From positions 1 to 64,000 of the forward strand of contig DCIX01000036.1 of the NCBI GenBank assembly GCA_002317135.1: a stretch of DNA of 64,000 bases, in the 5' to 3' direction. This document shows, in pieces, positions 1 through 7,247 of the stretch (the stretch's first letter is position 1; each line of letters starts with the position of its first letter). This DNA comes from Bacteroidales bacterium UBA1715. Lineage in GTDB: Bacteria > Bacteroidota > Bacteroidia > Bacteroidales > UBA1715. Position numbers and translations under genes: made by a program. Under the pieces are notes generated by a model. It saw only the letters and a list, made by a program, of their open reading frames with translations. It ran no database searches and had not been told where the DNA came from.

Positions 1-227
1 TGAATTAACTTTAAACAGTTTCTTAATGTCAGCGATCCATATACTTGAAGAATCACATCGGAGTTAATCGTAACCGGACCATTAATAGTAACTGTATCTC
101 CAGCAGGAATTATAAATGTATTTGGCGCACTAGAACTACTAAATTGTGCCAAATTTGCCGTTGTAATCTGTCTTGCATTGCAGACTAAACTGCTAAAAAA
201 TAATAAAATGAAAAAAAGGAAACGCAT
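1..227 (-). CDS. secreted protein, N-terminal part only
   Basis: The reading frame starts at an ATG at 225-227 on the minus strand and stays open to the window edge, so only about 75 residues are visible. It begins with a basic residue and a hydrophobic stretch (MRFLFFILLFFSSLVCNA), a clear Sec signal peptide. The mature part is rich in Ser, Thr, Asn and Val, with a stretch (around FIIPAGDTVTINGPVTIN) typical of the beta-rich start of large secreted Bacteroidota proteins. The function cannot be named. It is divergent in position from nothing nearby: the upstream neighbour is the terminator of ahcY, which reads the same way. Confidence 0.7.
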   Translation of the reverse strand, partial: MRFLFFILLFFSSLVCNARQITTANLAQFSSSSAPNTFIIPAGDTVTINGPVTINSDVILQVYGSLTLRNCLKLI

Positions 228-372
228 ACTATATCCTTTTTTGTTTCTGAATTCTTTTACAAAAAGACAAAACAAAAGTCAAAATAGATACGTTCAAAAA
301 GCGATTAAAAACCGAAGTGACGAAATAGATTACTGGTTAAACAAAAAAAAAAATGAAATGTTAGCAAAAGCA

Positions 373-403
373 ATAAAAAAGGGGACATACAGAATATGTC
401 CCC
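373..403 (-). terminator. Rho-independent terminator after ahcY
   Basis: A perfect 9-bp stem (GGGGACATA with TATGTCCCC) encloses a 5-nt loop and is followed on the minus strand by a run of T. It lies about 20 nt past the ahcY stop codon. Confidence 0.9.
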
Positions 404-425
404 TCAATATTAATTAATTTATATA

Positions 426-1859
<1,434 letters not shown>

Positions 1860-1880
1860 ATTATTTTGTTTTTACTGGTG

Positions 1881-1888
1881 CAAAAATA
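1881..1888 (-). promoter_or_regulatory. -7 box of the ahcY promoter
   Basis: TATTTTTG on the minus strand matches the Bacteroidota -7 consensus TAnnTTTG, 21 nt before the ahcY ATG. No clear -33 TTTG was found at the usual 19-21 nt spacing. Confidence 0.6.
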
Positions 1889-2057
1889 CAAAAAAGAAGA
1901 AGATTGTTCGCCGTTCTTTGTTTAATAACAAAAAAAACTATCTTTGAGCAACACAAAAGACTAATAATCATTTACGAAAGCAAAGGGAAAACAAGCATAT
2001 TGAAAAGAGAAATAATTAAATAATCTTTTTTTATAGTTTTTTTTATTTTTCAAAATA

Positions 2058-2065
2058 TATCTTTG
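2058..2065 (+). promoter_or_regulatory. -7 box for the MntA/HepT pair
   Basis: TATCTTTG fits TAnnTTTG and ends 8 nt before the ATG at 2074, so the transcript would have almost no leader. Confidence 0.55.
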
Positions 2066-2073
2066 TAAAAGAT

Positions 2074-2373
2074 ATGCGAACAAATAGTCAATATATTGGG
2101 TTACTAGAAGCGAACAAAGATGTTTTACAAGAGAAGTTTGCAATACAATCTTTGACAGTTTTTGGTTCTGTTGCTCGTAATGAGTTTACAGAAGGGAGCG
2201 ATATTGATATTTTTGTACAAATGCCAGCACAAATGTTTTTAGTTGTTGGTGCTAAACAATACTTAGAATCTATTTTACAATGTTCTGTGGACCTTGTAAG
2301 AGATCATACAAATCTTAATCCATTCTTAAAAAAACAAATAGAAAAAGATGGAATTACAATCTTCAGAGCGTGA
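2074..2373 (+). CDS. MntA-like minimal nucleotidyltransferase antitoxin
   Basis: This 99-residue protein is a minimal nucleotidyltransferase (MNT). The catalytic signature GSVARNEFTEGSDIDIFV near residues 31-48 holds the G-S and D-x-D elements that bind metal and nucleotide. In MntA/HepT toxin-antitoxin systems such proteins modify a tyrosine of the HEPN partner with AMP and so silence it. The next gene is a HEPN (HepT-type) reading frame whose start codon at 2348 lies inside this gene, which fits a coupled pair. A TAnnTTTG box is just upstream. The family is well supported; the antitoxin role rests on the neighbour. Confidence 0.85.
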   Translation: MRTNSQYIGLLEANKDVLQEKFAIQSLTVFGSVARNEFTEGSDIDIFVQMPAQMFLVVGAKQYLESILQCSVDLVRDHTNLNPFLKKQIEKDGITIFRA

Positions 2374-2730
2374 TCTTGTTTTGTCGATATTAAATCAAAT
2401 TAAAACGCAATATCGAACTTGCAAGAATGGAATCAACCAGTTAATTCTGAAAATGACTACTATAATAGTTCGGAAGGAATGCAAAAACTTGCTGCAAGCT
2501 GTATGCTTATAGAAGCCATTGGTGAAGGATTCAAGAAAATAGATACACTTACCAAGCAACAACTTCTAAATAGAAAAGCAGAGATACCATGGAATGAAAT
2601 TATCGGTATGCGAAATCACATTGCACATGGATATTTTGATATTGATGCAGAGTTAGTTTTACATACTATCAAAAATGACTTGCAACCATTACAAGAGGCA
2701 ATAGATTTTTTCATACAAGAACTAAAATAA
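2348..2730 (+). CDS. HepT-like HEPN toxin, apparently frameshifted
   Basis: HEPN ribonuclease partner of the MNT gene. The C-terminal part (frame of 2419-2730) carries the family motif R-x4-H-x-Y as RNHIAHGY, which includes the catalytic Arg and His and the Tyr that MntA-type enzymes modify. That frame has no ATG at its start: it opens at a TTG (2419) or an internal ATG (2479). The expected N-terminus is in another frame, from ATG 2348 (MELQSSERDLVLSILNQIK), which overlaps mntA and runs to a stop at 2510-2512. Joining the two frames near 2430-2440 restores a normal HepT protein of about 127 residues, so one base seems lost. This may be a real inactivating mutation, a programmed shift or a sequence error. 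A bidirectional terminator follows. Confidence 0.7.
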
Positions 2731-2766
2731 AAAAAGCGGCGAACAAAATTGTTCGCCGCTTTTCGT
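2731..2766. terminator. bidirectional terminator between hepT and lysC
   Basis: GCGGCGAACA (2736-2745) pairs with TGTTCGCCGC (2750-2759), with an A run before and a T run after. It can stop the plus-strand toxin-antitoxin transcript and the minus-strand lysC transcript. Confidence 0.85.
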
Positions 2767-2786
2767 TTGAATATCTTTAGAAAAGA

Positions 2787-4100
2787 TTAAGCAAATAAAT
2801 TATCATTCAAAGCAACCAATGCTTTTTCTTTATTTTTAGTATCGATAAGAACAGAAATATTATGTTCGCTACCACCGTAGCAAATCATACGAACAGGAAT
2901 TTCTTTTAATGAATTCAAAACCTCTGCTGCATGACCTTGTTCTTCGGCAATCATATTGCCAACGATACAAATAATTGTTTGATCTTTGTCAACTTCAACT
3001 GTACCCAACATCTTCAATTCGTCAACGATTTGAGCTAAATAGTCAATCTTATCGATTGTCAACGAAATAGCAACTTCCGAAGTTGTAATCAAGTCAATTG
3101 GAGTTTTGTATTTTTCAAATACTTCGAACACACGGCATAAGAAACCGTATGCCAACAACATTCTACCTGATTTAATTTTGATAGCAGTCAAGCCATCTTT
3201 TGCTGCAATTGCTTTTACGCCAGTTCCTGTTGTTCTGTTAGAAATTGTTGTTCCTTTTGCTTGTGGTTCCATTGTGTTTTTCAACAACACAGGAATATTT
3301 TTTACCTTAGCAGGAAGCACTGTAGATGGGTGAAGAATCTTCGCACCAAAGTAAGCCAATTCTGCAGCTTCATCAAAAGACATTTCTGCAATTGGATGAG
3401 TATTTTTTACGATACGAGGGTCATTATTGTGGATTCCATCAATATCAGTCCAAATTTCAACAACTTCAGCATTGATTGCAGCACCAATCAAAGAAGCAGA
3501 ATAGTCACTACCACCACGTTTTAGGTTATCAACCTCGCTCTTATTATTTGTACAAATAAAACCTTGTGTAATAAACAAAGTTGTGTCAGGATATTTACTT
3601 AGAACCTTTTGTAATTGTTCTTCAATAAGTTGCATTACAGGTTCGCCATCTGCATCAACAAACATAAAGTCAAGTGAGTTCAACAATACAGACTGAATAT
3701 TGTTTTCGTCATGATACAATTGTACCAAATTAGTTGACATAATTTCACCACGAGCAAGAATCATTTTTTCTGCCTGAATGTTGAATTGTTTGTTTGCAAA
3801 CGAACGAATTACATCACATTCACGAGCAATAATTTCAGTTGCTTTTTTGCGATATGTGTCTGTTTCCAACAAACCTTCAATAACACCAGCGTATTTTTTT
3901 TCTAACGCACCGATAAGGTTTGATGCTCCGTCAGCATTTCCCTTTTTATAATAATCAGCAATTTCTACAAGATTATTTGTCGTTCCCGACATTGCCGACA
4001 ATACTACTATTTGCTTGTTTCCGTCAGTAATAAGTTTGGAAACATTTTTCATTCTTTCAGGTGAACCTACCGATGTTCCACCGAATTTTAATACTTTCAT
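2787..4100 (-). CDS. lysC: aspartate kinase, monofunctional
   Basis: Aspartokinase phosphorylates L-aspartate, the first step toward lysine, threonine, methionine and diaminopimelate. The 437 residues begin with the family signature MKVLKFGGTSVGSPERM, with the kinase domain to about residue 290 (including a RGGSDYSASL substrate-site motif) and two ACT regulatory domains after it (for example AISLTIDK and ICIVGNM regions). There is no homoserine dehydrogenase part, so it is the single-function type; the ACT domains imply feedback control by an amino acid, which one cannot be told. A TAnnTTTG box is upstream and a hairpin terminator downstream. Confidence 0.95.
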   Translation of the reverse strand: MKVLKFGGTSVGSPERMKNVSKLITDGNKQIVVLSAMSGTTNNLVEIADYYKKGNADGASNLIGALEKKYAGVIEGLLETDTYRKKATEIIARECDVIRSFANKQFNIQAEKMILARGEIMSTNLVQLYHDENNIQSVLLNSLDFMFVDADGEPVMQLIEEQLQKVLSKYPDTTLFITQGFICTNNKSEVDNLKRGGSDYSASLIGAAINAEVVEIWTDIDGIHNNDPRIVKNTHPIAEMSFDEAAELAYFGAKILHPSTVLPAKVKNIPVLLKNTMEPQAKGTTISNRTTGTGVKAIAAKDGLTAIKIKSGRMLLAYGFLCRVFEVFEKYKTPIDLITTSEVAISLTIDKIDYLAQIVDELKMLGTVEVDKDQTIICIVGNMIAEEQGHAAEVLNSLKEIPVRMICYGGSEHNISVLIDTKNKEKALVALNDNLFA

Positions 4101-4119
4101 TTTTTTGTTTTTTAGCTCG

Positions 4120-4127
4120 CAAATTTA
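4120..4127 (-). promoter_or_regulatory. -7 box of the lysC promoter
   Basis: TAAATTTG on the minus strand fits TAnnTTTG and lies 19 nt before the lysC start. Confidence 0.55.
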
Positions 4128-4187
4128 CACAAAATAAAGGAGAGTTTTCTCTATAAAATCAGATTTATTCCGTACAAATTTTCACGA

Positions 4188-5747
4188 TTATTTATTCCAA
4201 TATTTTTTTGCATCTGCAGTTGCCTTCATCATCACATCAACCGCTTCTGTATCATACACTTCCCCTTTAACACGATCAAAAACACCCATTGAAGGAGCTG
4301 TTGTATAGCCATTATCCCAATACACTGGAATGAGGCCGTTTTCAAACGCATTTTTAGTCACCTCATACAACCAATCCATTCGAGATTTATGATGTAACTT
4401 TTGTACAACAGGGTCGTCAAATTTCTTTCTATTGCAAGCAAATTCACCCAATATTACAGGAATGCCTTTGTCTGCAAACATTTCCTTCATCATAGCAAAA
4501 TGTTCCTTCATAAACTGTAAATCTCCGTAGGTAGAACAACGGTCTTGGTCTTTTGGATTACAGTTATTTTCGCCCCAATAATAGAACTCTTTTCCCCAAT
4601 CTTCGTCCTTTTCCATACCGGCAAAATTCCACGGTGTATAATAGTGGACTTCGAACATTAAACGACCTTCCACAACATCTTTTGGCATACCCAAAAACAA
4701 ACGACGAGTTTCATCAATGTCGGTCGACGGACCTTGAATTATCAATGTACGGTAATAATTCTTTCCACCAGTAGAACGAACGGCATCAACAAATGTTTGT
4801 TCATACGACGCAAGCACCTGCATTTGTACCTCGTTGTGAACATTCGGTTCATTGCAACCGGCAAAAAGTAAGCGTTCGTCATAGTCACGGAAATACGTGG
4901 CTATTTGTTCCCAATATGCCTTTTGTTTTCTATTGTTGATTTCCTGCATTTCTGGATTACAGTTTTTTTCCAACCAACCACCATCCAAGTGTATATTCAA
5001 CAAAACATACATATCGTGTACAAGGCAAGAATCAACCATTTTCTTTACGCGTGCCAACCAAAAATCCTGAATTTTTGCCGTAGTTGTATCGGCAACATAC
5101 AAATCCCAAGCACAAGGAATGCGGAATACCGTAAATCCTGCCTTAAAAATGCCATCGGAAATTCGCTTATTTGCCTCTACATTTCCCCATGCTGTTTCAA
5201 ACGATTCTCCCGGATACGTTGTTGCACCAAGAGCCGTACCATTTTCTCCCCAACGAATTGATTCAAAAGAGTTTCCCATATTCCATCCAAGTCCCATTCG
5301 TTTTGCAATTTCCACTGCAGAGTGTTCCATTCCTGTTTTGTCTGGTGGCAACGGATTAGTATTGTAACTTGGAAAACCATTCTTTGTTTGTTCTTGACTA
5401 TTTTGTGCTACAGCAGAAGCCTTTGCCTTACGGTCATTTTCTTCCATTTGCACAAGACGAACACGTTGTTTTTCTGTTAAAACCTCTTGAATTTTTACTT
5501 GACGCGTTTGTTCACGAGCACGCACAGCATCGAAAATTCCTTCGAAAGGAACAGTATCAAATTCAGGATTATATTCTTTTTCAATCGCCCAAATCTTTTC
5601 TATCTGACCTTTTTTCAAGTGCAAAGAATCCTTCCACATTGCTATACGGTCAGCTGTTTTCATTGGCTGAATTTCAGAAACTTGTGCTTGCAACGAGGCA
5701 TACATACAAAATCCTGCAAGCAAACTCAACAAATATTTTTTCTTCAT
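4188..5747 (-). CDS. secreted GH5 family endoglucanase with N-terminal LTXXQ-like helical region
   Basis: Likely cleaves beta-1,4-glucan or a related plant polysaccharide outside the cytoplasm. From the ATG at 5747 the product is 519 residues. Residues 1-20 are a signal peptide ending SLQA. Residues 30-110 are helical with two Spy/CpxP-like repeats (LHLKKGQIEKIW and LTEKQRVRLVQ). From about 140 the GH5 barrel follows: GLGWNMGNSFES, LLNIHLDGGW, the acid/base Glu in CNEP (near 300), HYYTPWNF, and the nucleophile Glu in LGEFAC (near 435). A longer frame starts at 5801, but a promoter -7 box at 5769-5776 lies within it, so 5747 is preferred. No carbohydrate-binding module or T9SS tail is seen. 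GH5 subfamily and exact substrate are open. Confidence 0.88.
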   Translation of the reverse strand: MKKKYLLSLLAGFCMYASLQAQVSEIQPMKTADRIAMWKDSLHLKKGQIEKIWAIEKEYNPEFDTVPFEGIFDAVRAREQTRQVKIQEVLTEKQRVRLVQMEENDRKAKASAVAQNSQEQTKNGFPSYNTNPLPPDKTGMEHSAVEIAKRMGLGWNMGNSFESIRWGENGTALGATTYPGESFETAWGNVEANKRISDGIFKAGFTVFRIPCAWDLYVADTTTAKIQDFWLARVKKMVDSCLVHDMYVLLNIHLDGGWLEKNCNPEMQEINNRKQKAYWEQIATYFRDYDERLLFAGCNEPNVHNEVQMQVLASYEQTFVDAVRSTGGKNYYRTLIIQGPSTDIDETRRLFLGMPKDVVEGRLMFEVHYYTPWNFAGMEKDEDWGKEFYYWGENNCNPKDQDRCSTYGDLQFMKEHFAMMKEMFADKGIPVILGEFACNRKKFDDPVVQKLHHKSRMDWLYEVTKNAFENGLIPVYWDNGYTTAPSMGVFDRVKGEVYDTEAVDVMMKATADAKKYWNK

Positions 5748-5768
5748 ATATAGATATTTTTGATATGT

Positions 5769-5776
5769 CAAAGATA
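5769..5776 (-). promoter_or_regulatory. -7 box of the GH5 gene
   Basis: TATCTTTG on the minus strand, 21 nt before the ATG at 5747. Its position decides against the start at 5801. Confidence 0.55.
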
Positions 5777-5837
5777 TGGTTTTTCTTCTTCTTTCTTGCA
5801 ACAGGGCAAGAATGCTTAACGCGCACTGCTGAATCGG

Positions 5838-5871
5838 TATGTAGAGACGGTGTGCACACCGTCTCTACATA
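5838..5871. repeat. dispersed perfect palindrome, copy 1
   Basis: A 34-bp perfect palindrome; each half contains GTAGAGACGGTGTG. The central 28 bp (5841-5868) recur exactly at 61205-61232. It lies between the divergent GH5 and ZIP genes, outside their -7 boxes. There is no T run, so it is not a classical terminator; it looks like a REP-type intergenic repeat. Confidence 0.85.
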
Positions 5872-5922
5872 GTGCAAAAAAGAAGATAGAAAACATTACA
5901 AAGACAATAAGTATATTTTAAC

Positions 5923-5930
5923 TATTTTTG
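5923..5930 (+). promoter_or_regulatory. -7 box of the ZIP transporter gene
   Basis: TATTTTTG fits TAnnTTTG, 19 nt before the ATG at 5950. Confidence 0.5.
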
Positions 5931-5949
5931 AAAAAAAAAAAATTTAAAC

Positions 5950-6702
5950 ATGGAACAAGTTTGGATTAGCGCAGCAGGTTTAAGCCTGGCAACTTTAATC
6001 GGTAGCGGTTTAGGATTTATCATAAAAGAACTTCCACATAGATGGAACGATACCGTTATGGGATTTTGCGCCGGAGTCATGTTAGCAGCATCCACTATAG
6101 GCCTACTTGTTCCTGCCGCAGAAACAGCCGGAATAGACTTGTGGTGGTTGATTTCCATTGGTGTAATTTGCGGAGCACTATTCTTAAATGTTCTTGATAT
6201 TGTAACTCCTCACCTACATAAAATCACTGGACTTGATGCAGAAGAACATAAAAACAATTCAACATTGAACAAAGTCCTTCTATTTGTTATGGCAATAGCC
6301 ATACATAAACTACCGGAAGGGGTTGCAACAGGCATCAGTTTCCATAGCGAAAACATTTCAAATGCGTGGGCAGTAACATTTGGTATTGCAATCCAAAACA
6401 TACCAGAAGGTATGGTTGTGATAACTCCATTATTACTTTCGGGAGTGTCAAAAATGAGAACATTCCTTATCTCTGTCGCAATTGCGTTATTAGAAATTAT
6501 CGGAGTTTGGATAGGTTTTGGGGTTGGAACAATTTCCGCATTCCTATTACCTACAATGTTGGCATTTGCCGGAGGAGCAATGTTATATGTCGTAAGTGAC
6601 GAAATGATTCCAGAAACACACGCGCACGGCTATCAAAAATCGGCAACATACGCATTGCTTATCGGCTTTATGCTATTGATTTTCCTTGAAATGCTGTTAT
6701 AA
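5950..6702 (+). CDS. ZIP family divalent metal transporter
   Basis: An inner-membrane importer of zinc or other divalent metals, 250 residues, about eight membrane segments. The two family signatures are present: HKLPEGVATGISF in the fourth conserved helix and IQNIPEGMVV in the next, whose His, Pro-Glu-Gly residues line the metal path. It is closest in layout to the GufA/ZupT branch, which has a short middle loop. The gene ends 1 nt before the convergent chagasin-like gene. Substrate is not decided by the sequence. Confidence 0.9.
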   Translation: MEQVWISAAGLSLATLIGSGLGFIIKELPHRWNDTVMGFCAGVMLAASTIGLLVPAAETAGIDLWWLISIGVICGALFLNVLDIVTPHLHKITGLDAEEHKNNSTLNKVLLFVMAIAIHKLPEGVATGISFHSENISNAWAVTFGIAIQNIPEGMVVITPLLLSGVSKMRTFLISVAIALLEIIGVWIGFGVGTISAFLLPTMLAFAGGAMLYVVSDEMIPETHAHGYQKSATYALLIGFMLLIFLEMLL

Positions 6703-6703
6703 A

Positions 6704-7048
6704 CTATTTCACTCTCACAAAAACGGTTTTCTGTTTGTCCGATGCAGACTCCCAAGGACGTTTATAGACAAACGACATGGTATAATCACCTTTTTCTTTT
6801 GCCGTAAATGTCCATACCATAGTCCCGGCTCCACCGATTAAGTTATCGTTGCGCTTATATTCAACAGAAACAGAATCAAAATTTGTTGTGTCCTGATTCC
6901 ATTGCCAACTATATCCCGTGCCGGCAACATATTCTAATTCAACCTGGAATGTGTCACCTTTTTTAACTTTTACATCTGGTCGCATTTCTATAGAAAAAGA
7001 CATAAGGAATATCGCAACAATGCTTACAAACAACAAAATATGTTTCAT
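6704..7048 (-). CDS. chagasin-like cysteine protease inhibitor (family I42)
   Basis: A small exported protein of 114 residues from the ATG at 7048; a longer frame to 7087 runs into the tRNA terminator and is unlikely. It has an N-terminal hydrophobic signal segment (HILLFVSIVAIFLMSF). The three loops that plug papain-type proteases in chagasin are visible: GTGYSW (family NPTTGY), GGAGTMVW, and a YKRPWE loop. Known relatives inhibit C1 cysteine proteases. Here it may guard against the cell's own or foreign secreted proteases. It follows tRNA-Glu but a terminator separates them. Confidence 0.85.
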   Translation of the reverse strand: MKHILLFVSIVAIFLMSFSIEMRPDVKVKKGDTFQVELEYVAGTGYSWQWNQDTTNFDSVSVEYKRNDNLIGGAGTMVWTFTAKEKGDYTMSFVYKRPWESASDKQKTVFVRVK

Positions 7049-7063
7049 ACCCAAAACGATTAA

Positions 7064-7092
7064 ATAAAAAAGCCCTTGCTGTTGCAAGGGCT
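7064..7092 (-). terminator. terminator of tRNA-Glu
   Basis: AGCCCTTGC pairs with GCAAGGGCT around a 4-nt loop, followed by a T run in the minus direction. It begins 4 nt past the tRNA 3' end. Confidence 0.9.
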
Positions 7093-7095
7093 TCG

Positions 7096-7167
7096 TAGCG
7101 AGTAGCGGAATCGAACCGCTCTAACAAGGATGAAAACCTTGTGTACTAACCGATATACGAACTCGCC
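7096..7167 (-). tRNA. tRNA-Glu, anticodon UUC
   Basis: A 72-nt cloverleaf on the minus strand. The acceptor GGCGAGT pairs with ACTCGCT (first pair G-U). The anticodon stem CAAGG/CCTTG encloses the loop TTTTCAT, giving anticodon TTC. The T arm GCGGTTCGATTCCGC is canonical. The CCA end is not encoded. Confidence 0.97.
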
Positions 7168-7182
7168 ATATCAATTCGGGTG

Positions 7183-7213
7183 CAAAGATATACAAAATTT
7201 CTTTTGTTCCAAA
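7183..7213 (-). promoter_or_regulatory. promoter of tRNA-Glu
   Basis: A complete Bacteroidota promoter on the minus strand: -33 TTTG (7210-7213), 19-nt spacer, -7 TATCTTTG (7183-7190), ending 16 nt before the tRNA. Confidence 0.85.
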
Positions 7214-7247
7214 TTTCTTTGAAATTTTACCAAAAATTTATTGTTCC

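Noticed and set aside
5838..5871. Palindrome as a Rho-independent terminator
   Set aside because: It lies between two divergent genes, where no transcript should end, and has no T run on either side.
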